Assembly: GCF_030519375.1 (NCBI RefSeq)
Contig: NZ_JAUMKB010000018.1
Span: 1-64,000, forward strand
DNA length: 64,000 nt
From: Mucilaginibacter tolerans
GTDB taxonomy: Bacteria; Bacteroidota; Bacteroidia; Sphingobacteriales; Sphingobacteriaceae
Direction: 5' to 3'
Under the pieces are notes generated by a model, which saw only the letters and a list, made by a program, of their open reading frames with translations, searched no databases and had not been told where the DNA came from. A program made the position numbers and the translations under genes. Positions within the stretch are counted from its first letter, which is position 1, and each line of letters starts with the position of its first letter. Below are positions 35,854 to 45,500 of the stretch, one piece after another.

Positions 35854-36498
35854 GTGAAATATATAATAGGCATATGTTTATTCTTTATTGCTGCTGCAGC
35901 CTTTGCACAGCAAAAGGAAAAGCCATTGGTTCAGTTCTCGGGCGTTATTCATAACGCTGACAGCGTAAAAGTGATCGTACCTTATGTGACCATCACCAAT
36001 ATCAGCAATCACAACCAGGTTTATATGAGCAACTACGAGGGTTATTTCTCCTTCGTGGCGCACGAACAGGACACACTGGTGTTTACAAGTATTGGCTACA
36101 ATGGTGTAAGGATAGTCATTCCGGCCAATGTTGCAAGTAAAAGTTATACCACCCAGGTTTGGATTAAACCAAGGGTAATTAATCTGCCAACCTTCCGGGT
36201 ATTCCCGTGGGCGACTACAGACGAATTCAGGAAAGATTTTCTAGCTATGAAAATAGCTGACGACGATCTGGAAATTGCACGCAAAAATCTTGAACGTGCC
36301 ACCAACCGGGCTGCAGGCAATAATCTGCCACGCGACGGGCAAGAAATATCATCCTCCTGGGCACAGAATGAGCATAATGCTATCTTGAACCAGCATTCGC
36401 TCCAGCCCAACCCATTGCTGAACCCTGTAGCATGGGGCGCGTTAATGAACCAGATAGCAGCAGGTGATAAGAGCCGTGCTTCGGGGAGCGGGAATTAA
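35854..36498 (+). CDS. Secreted carboxypeptidase-regulatory-like domain protein
   Basis: The 214-residue protein starts at GTG and has a clear signal peptide (GICLFFIAAAAFAQ). Residues 28-110 form a CarboxypepD_reg-like beta domain (VQFSGVIHNADSVKVIVPYV, then LVFTSIGYNGVRIVIP), the same module found at the N terminus of TonB receptors here. The C-terminal half is helical and Asn/Gln-rich without a named domain. The function is unknown; such proteins are common and may act at the outer membrane. It stands alone between the NifU gene and def. Confidence 0.8.
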   Translation: MKYIIGICLFFIAAAAFAQQKEKPLVQFSGVIHNADSVKVIVPYVTITNISNHNQVYMSNYEGYFSFVAHEQDTLVFTSIGYNGVRIVIPANVASKSYTTQVWIKPRVINLPTFRVFPWATTDEFRKDFLAMKIADDDLEIARKNLERATNRAAGNNLPRDGQEISSSWAQNEHNAILNQHSLQPNPLLNPVAWGALMNQIAAGDKSRASGSGN

Positions 36499-36560
36499 CT
36501 CTTAAGTCGATAGTCCAAAGTCTTAAGTCTTTTACCGTTTGAATTAAGACTCATAACTTC
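36499..36560. repeat. AAGTCTTAAGTC-type intergenic repeat
   Basis: The gap between two convergent genes is filled with AGTC-rich units, including AGTCTTAA (36519-36526) mirrored by TTAAGACT (36544-36551). The core AGTCTTAAGTC at 36519-36529 recurs exactly at 56179-56189. It may act as a terminator, but mainly looks like a dispersed simple repeat. Confidence 0.6.
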
Positions 36561-36564
36561 AAAA

Positions 36565-37137
36565 TCAACGCCCTTTCTTAGCAGCAGGAAATTTCATTTT
36601 ATAATCCACATCTACTATCCCTCTCGAAATATCATTGAGTTTCTTTTCGATCAGGCGTTTGCGCAGCGGGCTTAATTTATCGGTAAAGAGCTTACCTTCT
36701 ATGTGGTCATATTCATGCTGAATGATGCGGGCCGCCATGCCTTTATAGGTTTCCTCGTGGTGTTTCCAATCTTCGTCATAATACGAGATACGCACGACCG
36801 GTTTACGCGATACATCTTCGCGGATATCAGGGATACTCAGGCAACCTTCGTTGAACGACCACTCATCACCGGTTTCTTCCAATATTTGAGCATTAAGAAA
36901 TACCTTTTTGAAGTTAGCCAGTTCGGGTTCGTCATCGTCAAACGGAGTAGCGTCCACCACAAACAAACGCATAGAGATACCTACTTGCGGCGCAGCCAAA
37001 CCCACTCCACGCGCACCGTACATGGTCTCGAACATATCTTCTACCAATTGTTTAATATTGGGGTATTCGTCCGGTTCAACAGCAACCGCTTTTTTTCTTA
37101 AAACCGGGTCTCCATAGGCTATGATAGGCATCTTCAT
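36565..37137 (-). CDS. def: Peptide deformylase
   Basis: The enzyme removes the formyl group from the N-terminal Met of new proteins. The 190-residue protein has all three conserved motifs: GVGLAAPQVG (about 45-54), EGCLSIP (about 100), and the metal-binding HEYDH at 141-145. The C-terminal tail after the last helix is Lys-rich. The reading frame starts with two close Met codons, 37137 (MKMPIIAYG) and 37131. A -7 box ends five bases before the first, so the mRNA is expected to be leaderless or to start at the first ATG. It is a single gene. Confidence 0.97.
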   Translation of the reverse strand: MKMPIIAYGDPVLRKKAVAVEPDEYPNIKQLVEDMFETMYGARGVGLAAPQVGISMRLFVVDATPFDDDEPELANFKKVFLNAQILEETGDEWSFNEGCLSIPDIREDVSRKPVVRISYYDEDWKHHEETYKGMAARIIQHEYDHIEGKLFTDKLSPLRKRLIEKKLNDISRGIVDVDYKMKFPAAKKGR

Positions 37138-37141
37138 CTTG

Positions 37142-37149
37142 CAAAGATA
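37142..37149 (-). promoter_or_regulatory. -7 box (TATCTTTG) of def
   Basis: Identical to the padR box, on the minus strand, with its G five bases before the ATG at 37137. No -33 TTTG at the usual distance. Confidence 0.5.
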
Positions 37150-37283
37150 AGGTTTGAAATTTTATAGAGAAACGTCGTTCCCGAGAATTTTACCTTAAAA
37201 AGAACAAAATCAATCCATTAAAGAATGCCCTCTTTGCGCCAAGCGGAGAGAGGCAGGTCAAGTGAAACGATGATCGGATGAGT

Positions 37284-38513
37284 CTAATCTTTCGGCACAA
37301 ACAGCAAAGTGGTCAGCCGATTATCAAAAATCTGGTTGCTTATCCCCAGCAATTGCTCTGCTGTACAGGCATTTATTTTGGCAAACACCTGCTCTAAGGT
37401 ATCCACATAGCCAAAATCGAGCAGACTCTTAGCCATCGAAATGATCAAACCAATGCGGTTTTCCTCAGCCAGTGCGATCTGTCCTATAAACTTTTGTTTA
37501 GCCTGGTGCAGTTGCAGAGTGCCCAGCTTTTGATCCCGAAGTTTTTTTAGCTCTTTGTGGACCAGTCGTAAGGCTTTATCAGCCTTTTCCGCATCGGTTC
37601 CGAAATAGATGGAGAATATGCCGGTATCTGAAAGTGGCGTATAGTTTGACTCAATGGTATAGGCAATCCCGTATTTCTCGCGGATCTCGAGATTGAGACG
37701 ATTGCTCATGCCCATGCCACCAAGCAGATTATTCAGCAACAACAAACCCGTTTTATGCTGATGTGCTGACGGATAGGCCTGGTTACCAATGATGCAATGT
37801 GTTTGGGAAATAGGGCGATAAACGCTTAGTTTTTCACCCGCACTTTCAGTCGGTTTAAGCCGAATCTTTTTTGTACGATTTGGCTCAATACTGCCAAAAT
37901 ACTTCTCGGCCAGCTTCACTACTTTTTTCAGGTCATGGTCGCCAAAAACGGCAAAAACCATCTCTTCCGTATTGTAATTGGCCGTCATGAAACGTTGGAT
38001 ATCCCACTTATCCATGGCAGAAACTGTCTCCGGCGTACCAAGTATATTTTTCCCTAAAACATGATCCTTAAAAAGCAGCTCTTCAAAATCATCCTGGATG
38101 GCCTCTTCCGGCTGATCGAGGTATGAGGCGATCTCATCCAGTATCACACCCCGTTCCTTTTCCAGTTCCTCCTGCGGAAAGGTGGAGTGAAACAAAATAT
38201 CCTGAAATAAGTCGGCCGTGCGCTCCAGGTGCTGTTTCAGCAACGAGGCATGTATGCAGGTGTATTCCTTAGTGGTGTATGCATTCAGATCGGCACCTAC
38301 CAATTCGAGGCGGTTCAGTATCTGGTTGGTATTGCGTGTTTCGGTTTCCTTAAACAGCAGGTGTTCTATAAAGTGCGCCAGCCCCGCCTTATCTTCCGGC
38401 TCATCACGCGAGCCGGCATTCACCACAAAACAGCAATGCGTAATAGTTGAAGACGAGTGCTTTAGTAAAATGCGCATACCGTTGGTTAAGGTATGAACCT
38501 GGTAGTCAATCAT
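37284..38513 (-). CDS. M16-family (insulinase-like) zinc peptidase
   Basis: Counting from the ATG at 38513, the 409-residue protein has the inverted zinc motif HFIEH at 47-51 with the downstream acidic ligand in ELEKERGVILDEI. A second M16 domain with NLLGGMGMSNRLNLEIREKYG follows, including the conserved R and Y of the substrate pocket. It is a single-chain protein with two M16 domains, as in processing-peptidase-type bacterial enzymes. No signal peptide is seen, so it is probably cytoplasmic. A GTG at 38540 would add nine residues; the ATG (MIDYQVHTLTNG) fits the family better. Confidence 0.93.
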   Translation of the reverse strand: MIDYQVHTLTNGMRILLKHSSSTITHCCFVVNAGSRDEPEDKAGLAHFIEHLLFKETETRNTNQILNRLELVGADLNAYTTKEYTCIHASLLKQHLERTADLFQDILFHSTFPQEELEKERGVILDEIASYLDQPEEAIQDDFEELLFKDHVLGKNILGTPETVSAMDKWDIQRFMTANYNTEEMVFAVFGDHDLKKVVKLAEKYFGSIEPNRTKKIRLKPTESAGEKLSVYRPISQTHCIIGNQAYPSAHQHKTGLLLLNNLLGGMGMSNRLNLEIREKYGIAYTIESNYTPLSDTGIFSIYFGTDAEKADKALRLVHKELKKLRDQKLGTLQLHQAKQKFIGQIALAEENRIGLIISMAKSLLDFGYVDTLEQVFAKINACTAEQLLGISNQIFDNRLTTLLFVPKD

Positions 38514-38752
38514 GAGAGGCGAATATAAGTCTTTTAGCACCGTAAAGTGTAATTGTATGGTAAAAGCGATTGGAGTTGGCTTTGTTTAAAGGCTTAAACA
38601 GAAAATATCCCGTCACCGTTAGGCAGAATAAACTCATCAAAAATCGCCGCCAAAAAATTTGCAAAACAATCTATTTTATTCCTAAATTAGTATCCCCTCT
38701 TTGCGAGAAAACAACCAGCCTGCTGAAAGCCAACCAGTTAAGATAATTGCGT

Positions 38753-39403
38753 ATGAAAAAGGTTTTTACCCTGGTAACAATTGCGGCCATTGCATTTTTA
38801 TCGTGTTCAAAAAAGAACAATGACCCTATACCGCTCAATCTAAAAGCCGTCGATTCGACCGTAACGATATCCGGAGATGTTTACCCTGTTATAAAAATCG
38901 GCACCCAAATATGGACCTCGGTAAATTACCGTGGCCCTGGCGGAATATTCAATACTGGTTATACGGATGGCTATAACGTGCAACATGGCAAGTTATACAC
39001 ACCGCAGGAAGCCAGTCAGGTTGTTTTACCTGCCGGATGGCGTATACCCAGTTATGATGATTACCTGACACTGCTTATCACAAGAGGAGCGAGACAAAAC
39101 AGCGACGGTTCTTATAGCACAACACTTGCGGTCGCCCAATCATTAATGGCCACCACAGGCTGGGAAGAAGGCGGGGGCAATAATTATTCAGGCTTTACTG
39201 CCTTACCTACCGGGTTTTATCACCTGGATATTCTTTACGGCAGCGGTAATGGGGCGTCATTTTTACATTCTTCTGTTGCCGGGGCGCCTCCAGATCTGGG
39301 TTTCACCATAGGGCCGGGGCCGGATGGTAAACCGTTCATCTATTTAGGTGTAGTTTTACTTGATGAAGATCGTTGCTCGTTAAGGTTTGTAAAAGACAAT
39401 TGA
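38753..39403 (+). CDS. FISUMP-domain lipoprotein
   Basis: The protein of 216 residues has a lipoprotein signal ending in LSCSKKNN and a Fibrobacter-succinogenes-major-paralogous (FISUMP) domain, recognised by VIKIGTQIWTSVNYRGPGG, GKLYTPQEAS, LPAGWRIPSYDDY and the final CSLRFVKDN, where the Arg-Phe-Val ending is typical. These domains occur in surface proteins of many Bacteroidota and their function is unknown. The ATG at 38753 is chosen over the TTG at 38747. A single gene with a 212-base upstream gap. Confidence 0.88.
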   Translation: MKKVFTLVTIAAIAFLSCSKKNNDPIPLNLKAVDSTVTISGDVYPVIKIGTQIWTSVNYRGPGGIFNTGYTDGYNVQHGKLYTPQEASQVVLPAGWRIPSYDDYLTLLITRGARQNSDGSYSTTLAVAQSLMATTGWEEGGGNNYSGFTALPTGFYHLDILYGSGNGASFLHSSVAGAPPDLGFTIGPGPDGKPFIYLGVVLLDEDRCSLRFVKDN

Positions 39404-39441
39404 CCATATAAACCACTAACGCCGTTTCAATTATTTCATCA

Positions 39442-39449
39442 TATATTTA
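39442..39449 (+). promoter_or_regulatory. Near-consensus -7 box (TATATTTA) of hpt
   Basis: TATATTTA differs from TAnnTTTG only in the last base and ends six bases before the ATG at 39455. It is another case of a -7 box touching a start codon. Confidence 0.35.
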
Positions 39450-39454
39450 ACGGC

Positions 39455-39994
39455 ATGAAAACCCAGGTAGCTGATCTCACTTTCGAGTTATCCATTCCCT
39501 ATTCTTCAATTGAAAAACGGGTAACCGAAATAGCAACGCATATCAGTAATGACTATTCTGGCCGCGTTCCGGTAATGGTAGGTATTCTGAGCGGCAGCTT
39601 TTTGTTTTTGGCCGACCTGGTAAAGCAGATTGAGATACCCATAGAGGTAACCTTCGCTAAACTAGCCTCTTACTATGGCGGCACATCCACTACACGTAAG
39701 ATCAGGGACGATTTCGACCTGACCATCGACATCAAGGGCCGCGATATTATCCTGGTGGAAGATATTGTAGATACCGGCAACACCATTCACTACCTGATTG
39801 AGAAGCTTAAAGTCCGCGAGCCGGGTTCTGTTACCGTTTGTACCCTGTTGCTGAAGCCAAAAGCATTGGAAAGAGCAGTGCCAGAGTTGAAATACACAGG
39901 CTTCGAATTACCGAATGATTTTGTAGTAGGCTACGGCTTAGACTATAAAGAGCTGGGACGTAACCTGAAAGGGATATTTAAAAAGGTAGGTTGA
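39455..39994 (+). CDS. hpt: Hypoxanthine phosphoribosyltransferase
   Basis: The 179-residue protein catalyses IMP (and probably GMP) formation from the base and PRPP in purine salvage. The PRPP-binding loop is ILVEDIVDTGNTIHYL at about 102-117, the first flexible loop is at SYYGGTSTTRKI, and the catalytic region VGILSGSFLFLADLV starts near residue 42. KPKALERAVPELKYTGFELPNDFVVGYGLD near the C terminus is the base-binding region. It is upstream of a gluconate-type permease gene, with 80 bases of repeat-like sequence between. Confidence 0.95.
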   Translation: MKTQVADLTFELSIPYSSIEKRVTEIATHISNDYSGRVPVMVGILSGSFLFLADLVKQIEIPIEVTFAKLASYYGGTSTTRKIRDDFDLTIDIKGRDIILVEDIVDTGNTIHYLIEKLKVREPGSVTVCTLLLKPKALERAVPELKYTGFELPNDFVVGYGLDYKELGRNLKGIFKKVG

Positions 39995-40040
39995 GCGGTT
40001 GAATAAGTTAGATTAAGTTGATTGGGTTGGATTAAGTTTT
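39995..40040 (+). repeat. GATTAAGTTGATTGG-type simple repeat
   Basis: The sequence right after hpt reads as degenerate repeats of GGTTGAATAAG / AGATTAAG / TTGATTGGG / TTGGATTAAG. Such GATTAAG-TTG runs resemble low-complexity intergenic repeats of Bacteroidota. Units are imperfect. Confidence 0.4.
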
Positions 40041-40074
40041 GTAATTTGCGGTACCAGGTTCACCAATTTAACCA

Positions 40075-41400
40075 ATGACCCATTCACTGGCCTACATCCT
40101 TACTCTATTAGTAGCCGGCATTGCGCTTATTGTTATCCTTTCTACAAATTATAAAATCCCGGCTTTCTTTTCGTTGTTCCTGGCTTGTATGCTGGTTGGC
40201 TTTGGCGTCGGAATGCCCGTTGGCAATGTATTGAGTACTGTTAAAGACGGCTTCGGAAATATCCTGAAAAATTTAGGTCTCATCATCGTTTTAGGCACCG
40301 CTTTGGGTTTGTTATTGGAGTATACCGGCAGCACAACTGTGATGGCAAATTTCCTTCTAAAGCGAATGGGTAAACGCTTTGCCCCACTAGCGATGAGCAT
40401 TACGGGATTTATCGTCGGGCTACCCATATTTTGTGATTCAGGTTATATTGTCCTAAGTGGTATAACCCGCTCGATAGCGGGGCGTACGGGCATATCCATT
40501 GCTACGATGTCGGTTTCTCTTGCCACAGGTTTGCTGTCCGTACATTGTATGGTTCCACCTCATCCGGGGGCCTCTGCAGCCGCGGCAACTATCGGAGTAG
40601 ATTATGGTAAGCTAATCCTGGTTGGTGCCATAGCCGCTGTCCCAGCTATGCTCATCGGTAACTGGTGGGCAAACTATGCCGGGCGGAATGCACCCAATAA
40701 GTTAATTGAAGATATTGCTGAAGACGAGCCCGGGCACAGGCCATCGCTGTTAAAAGCCTCCATGCCTGTATTTGTGCCGATCATCCTTATTGCTATCCGT
40801 TCTTTTTTAACCAGGGGAATTGCCGGGTATCCGGATTGGGTGAATATTTGGCTTGTTTTAGGTGACCCAGTCATCGCTTTGCTTATCGGCGTTCTCCTGG
40901 CATTCAATTGCAAACGAGGTTGGCATAAAAACGAACTAAGTAAGATACTTCAGGAATCAGTGGAAAAAGCCGGAGGAATATTGGTGGTGATAGGAATGGG
41001 CGGCGCATTCGGCGCCATTTTAACCGCTACCAAATTGGGCGAACATTTGAGCCAATCAATGGCTTTAAGTACGATGGGAATATTCTTCCCATTCCTGCTT
41101 ACCGCAGTTTTAAAAACAGCACAAGGCTCATCGACTGTTGCTATTATCACCGCTTCATCATTAGTTTTGCCCTTACTGCCGGCCCTGGGTCTGGATACCG
41201 AAAATGGAAAATTATTTTGTGTTTTGGCGATGGGTGCAGGATCGATGACCGTCTCTCATGCCAATGATGCATACTTTTGGGTCATCTCGCGGTTCTCCGG
41301 CATCAGCATGAAAACCATGCTCAAGGTGTATACTGTATCTACTTTGTTCATGGGGATCATCACGCTGGCGACCATTTATATTTTATCTAAAATCTGGTGA
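40075..41400 (+). CDS. GntP-family organic acid:H+ symporter, probably a glycerate or gluconate permease
   Basis: The 441-residue protein has about 12-14 membrane helices and the family motifs GFGNILKNLGLIIVLGTALG near 60-80, GLPIFCDSGYIVL near 115-127, HCMVPPHPGASAAAATIGVDYGKL near 157-180, and SHANDAYFWVISRFSG near the C terminus. GntP members carry gluconate, glycerate or related sugar acids with protons. A glycerate kinase gene starts one base after the stop codon, so the likely cargo is D-glycerate or a compound metabolised to it, by context. No regulator is next to the pair. Confidence 0.9.
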   Translation: MTHSLAYILTLLVAGIALIVILSTNYKIPAFFSLFLACMLVGFGVGMPVGNVLSTVKDGFGNILKNLGLIIVLGTALGLLLEYTGSTTVMANFLLKRMGKRFAPLAMSITGFIVGLPIFCDSGYIVLSGITRSIAGRTGISIATMSVSLATGLLSVHCMVPPHPGASAAAATIGVDYGKLILVGAIAAVPAMLIGNWWANYAGRNAPNKLIEDIAEDEPGHRPSLLKASMPVFVPIILIAIRSFLTRGIAGYPDWVNIWLVLGDPVIALLIGVLLAFNCKRGWHKNELSKILQESVEKAGGILVVIGMGGAFGAILTATKLGEHLSQSMALSTMGIFFPFLLTAVLKTAQGSSTVAIITASSLVLPLLPALGLDTENGKLFCVLAMGAGSMTVSHANDAYFWVISRFSGISMKTMLKVYTVSTLFMGIITLATIYILSKIW

Positions 41401-41401
41401 T

Positions 41402-42550
41402 ATGCATATCCTGATCGCTCCAAATGCTTTTAAAAACAGTCTCGATGCTGCGCAAATTGCAAAAGCGATAGAGCTGGGGTTGAAGCAAAGCCGATTGGAC
41501 TGCACCACGGGATGTTTCCCTATTGCCGATGGTGGCGATGGAACCGGCAGCCTGATTATAGAACGTTGCAAAGGTGTTATTGTATCGCAACAGGTGCATG
41601 ATCCCTTAGGACGAAAGATCAATTCCCGTTTTGGGTTGATCGATAACGGAAATACCGCTGTGATCGAAATGGCCAATGCATCAGGGCTGCGTCTGTTAAA
41701 AAAACAAGAGCTTAACCCGATGCAAACGTCCTCTTATGGCACGGGGGAGCTTATCAACGCTGCACTGGATAAGGGAGCCACAAAGATCATTATCGCCATG
41801 GGTGGCTCGGCTACTGTAGACGGTGGGTGTGGTATATTGAAGGCTCTGGGTATAGATTTCTTAGATAAGGACGACAAACGCTTAAAAGCAATTCCGGATG
41901 AGCTAATAAAGATGGCTAAAATTGACGACTCTGGTCTTGACCGCCGTATTTATGATACCGAAATCGTTATTCTTTGCGATGTCAATAACAAACTTTTAGG
42001 ACCTGAAGGTGCCGCCGCCGTCTTCGGGCCACAAAAAGGAGCTTCACCTGCTGACGTGAAATCATTAGACCGTTTCCTCGGCAACTTCGCAGCCGTATCA
42101 AAACAACAGCTTGGTACAGACATGACCGGCATCAAACATGGCGGAGCTGCCGGCGGAGCTACATCCGGACTGCACACCTGGCTCAGCGCGAAGCTGGTAA
42201 ACGGGATCGAATATTTTTTATTACTGACGGATTTTTATCGCGCCCTAAAAGGTGCCGATCTGGTGATCACCGGCGAAGGCAGTATAGATACGCAAACATT
42301 ACAAGGAAAAGGGCCTTTTGGTGTGGCTTCAGAGGCTAAGAAAAGAAACATTCCTGTTGTCGGCTTAGCAGGCAGAGTACCGTCAAAACCCGATGCTGCA
42401 TTGCAAAAATATTTTGATGTCTTACTTTCAATCAACCGGGAGTTTATAAATATGCCGACCGCAATTGCTAATACGGAAAAGAATCTTGTTGAGACGGGGC
42501 GAGGCTTGGGTGATCTGATAAACTCCGGTGAATTGGTTTTTAATCATTAA
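41402..42550 (+). CDS. Glycerate kinase (GlxK/GarK family)
   Basis: The 382-residue protein phosphorylates D-glycerate to 2-phosphoglycerate. Family motifs: MHILIAPNAFKNSLDA at 1-16, DGGDGTGSLII at about 45-55, GTGELINAALDKGATKIIIA at about 113-132, GGSATVDGGCGILKALG, and LVITGEGSIDTQTLQGKGP near 280-298 with the nucleotide-binding GEGSID. It is translationally close to the GntP permease (one-base gap) and forms an uptake-and-activation unit for glycerate. It ends near the convergent mfd gene (26-base gap). Confidence 0.94.
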   Translation: MHILIAPNAFKNSLDAAQIAKAIELGLKQSRLDCTTGCFPIADGGDGTGSLIIERCKGVIVSQQVHDPLGRKINSRFGLIDNGNTAVIEMANASGLRLLKKQELNPMQTSSYGTGELINAALDKGATKIIIAMGGSATVDGGCGILKALGIDFLDKDDKRLKAIPDELIKMAKIDDSGLDRRIYDTEIVILCDVNNKLLGPEGAAAVFGPQKGASPADVKSLDRFLGNFAAVSKQQLGTDMTGIKHGGAAGGATSGLHTWLSAKLVNGIEYFLLLTDFYRALKGADLVITGEGSIDTQTLQGKGPFGVASEAKKRNIPVVGLAGRVPSKPDAALQKYFDVLLSINREFINMPTAIANTEKNLVETGRGLGDLINSGELVFNH

Positions 42551-42576
42551 ATCTGAGAAATCATGTTTCAGGCGAT

Positions 42577-45500
42577 TTAAACACCAACCGGTTCGGCAAT
42601 CTCTTCCAGCAAAGAAACCGCCTCATCAATACTATTCACCCCATCAATACTCAGGCGAAGCGTGTTTTTTACTTCTTTTAAATTGGTCCGGCGTGGATTA
42701 GACTGCACGAACATCAAAACCTGCCTGAACATGCTGCTTTCAAAATACGGCGATTGCTGGCTGGCAATAAAATAGCCGCGAAGTACATTCTTCTTTAGCG
42801 ATATTTTTTCAAAACCAATAGCCTTGCCCAGCCACTGCAGACGCATAGTGTTCAGCATATCGCTTACCTGCGGTGGCACCGGACCAAAGCGATCATTCAG
42901 TTGCTTTTCAAAAGCCTGCAATTCGGCTTCGTTTTCCAGTTTAGAGAGTTCCGTATATAAATTGTAGCGTTCGGCAATGCTGGTTACATACTCATCGGGA
43001 ATGAGTATTTCCATGTCGGTATCGATCTGTGTGAAAGAAATATACGGCCGTGGTTTATCATCAGGGAAAACTCCTTTAAATTCGTCTTCCTTCAGCTCCT
43101 GAATAGCCTCATCCAGGATCTTATGATACATTTCAAACCCGATCTCTGCAATAAAACCGCTTTGCTCGGCGCCGAGCAGGTTACCGCTACCACGGATGTC
43201 CAGGTCACGCATGGCCACGTTGAAGCCGCTGCCCAGGTCAGAGAATTCTTCTATTGCACTTAAGCGCTTGCGTGCCTCGGGTGTCAGCGTTGATAACGGC
43301 GGACTTAGCAAATAACAAAAAGCTTTTTTATTGCTTCGCCCCACACGGCCACGCATCTGGTGCAGGTCGCTCAGACCAAACATGTGGGCGTGATTAATGA
43401 TAATGGTATTGGCATTGGGGATATCCAAACCGGCCTCGATAATGGTCGTCGCTACCAACACATCGTATTCTCCACTCACGAATTTGAGCATCACATCTTC
43501 TAAGTCATCTCCCTCCAATTGCCCATGCGCAATACCTATACGCGCTTTCGGAACCAGCTTATGGATCAATCCTCCCAACTGCATCAGGTCGGCAACACGG
43601 TTATGAATAAAGAATATTTGGCCGCCGCGTCCTATCTCATATTCAATAGCCTCTTTGATCAGTGTATCATTAAACACATGCAACTCAGTGACCACCGGTT
43701 GGCGGTTTGGCGGTGGCGTGGATATAATGGAAAGGTCGCGAGCACCCATCAGCGAGAAGTGCAGTGTACGCGGGATCGGTGTTGCCGTCAGCGTCAGCGT
43801 ATCCACATTTGCGCGCATATGTTTCAGCTTCTCTTTGGTAGATACACCGAACTTCTGCTCCTCATCGATGATCATCAGTCCTAGGTCTTTAAACTTTACG
43901 TCCTTGCTTACCAGGCGGTGCGTACCAATAATGATATCGATCTTCCCATCCTTCAGCTTCTCCAAAGTTTCCTTGATCTGCCGCGTCGATTTAAAACGGT
44001 TCACATAGTCAATATTACAAGGGAAGCCCTTCAAACGATCAGAGAATGTTTTATAATGCTGTGCCGCCAGGATAGTAGTTGGCACCAGAATCGCCACCTG
44101 TTTGCTATCGGCTACCGCTTTAAAAGCTGCACGAATGGCTACCTCAGTCTTTCCAAAACCCACGTCACCACAAATGAGCCTGTCCATCGGGTGCGGTGAT
44201 TCCATATCCTTTTTCAGATCGGCAGTTGCTTTTTCCTGGTCGGGCGTGTCCTCGTAAATAAAGGATGCTTCCAATTCAGTTTGAAGATAAGTATCCGGAG
44301 AAAAAGCCTTCCCTTCTTTGGCTTTACGTAGGGCGTACAGCTTTATCAGGTCGCGGGCTATGTCTTTAACTTTTTTTTTTGTGGTTTTTTTTAAACGCTC
44401 CCAGGTATCGGTACCCAGTTTATTCATTTTAGGAACGGTCCCTTCTTTACCACTATATTTTGAAATCCGGTTAAGCGAGTTGATGTTCACATACAGCAAA
44501 TCGTTATCCGCATAAATCAGGCGGATCATTTCTTGCATTTTGCCATTCACCTCTACTTTTTCGAGGCCGGCATATTTGCCGATTCCGTGGTCAATGTGGG
44601 TCACGAAATCGCCTGACTTTAGCTCACGTAATTCTTTCAAGGTGATCGCCTGTGTTCGCTGATAGCCTTTCCGGAGTTTGTATTTATAATATCGGTCAAA
44701 AATCTGGTGATCTGTATAACAGGCCAGCTTTTGTTCACGGTCAACAAATCCTTCCCGTACCGATATGTTGATTGGCGTAAATTTTACGGTCTTATCCAAA
44801 TCCTCTAATATGGCATAAAGGCGCTCCACCTGTCGCGCCGAATCGGTCAGGATGTAGTTTTGGATATGTTCAGCCTCGTTGTTTTTAAAATTATGGATCA
44901 GCAGGCTGAAATCCTTGTTGAAGGATGGCTGCGGACGCATATCAAAGTCTATGGCATGATTGGTTTGATAAAAAAACTGTTTGCCAAATTCAACCACCGG
45001 AAAATCGTGCAGTTGATCGGCTATTAGTTTTTCATCCGTAAAGCCAAATTTAGGGTCGATCCATTCCGGGTTTTTGTCCTTCTCTTCTGACGAAAGCGCC
45101 TTCCATAGTTCAACAGCCTTTTTATAGCCACTTTTAATGATGTCGAGAGTAAACTGAACATCCTTTATCCATACCTGCGAACCGGCATCCACATACTCCA
45201 GCAATGAAATATTATGTTCTGTCAGGAATTTGGACTGTACATTCGGTACGATGGTGATGGTTTTTACCTGTTCAACCGACAACTGACTCTCCACTTCAAA
45301 AGTGCGAATTGACTCTATAAAATCGCCGAAAAACTCAACGCGGTAGGGCAGGTCGTGTGAGAAGGAAAATATATCGACTATTCCGCCACGAATAGAGAAT
45401 TGTCCCGGCTCATACACGAAATCAACACGCTCAAAATCATATTCGATCAGGAACTCATTGATAAAGTCAATACTAAGCTTGTTGCTTACCGCTATTTCGA

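Noticed and set aside
43519-43884. Antisense frames of 110-120 codons inside mfd
   Set aside because: They mirror the conserved helicase domains on the opposite strand; no independent signals.
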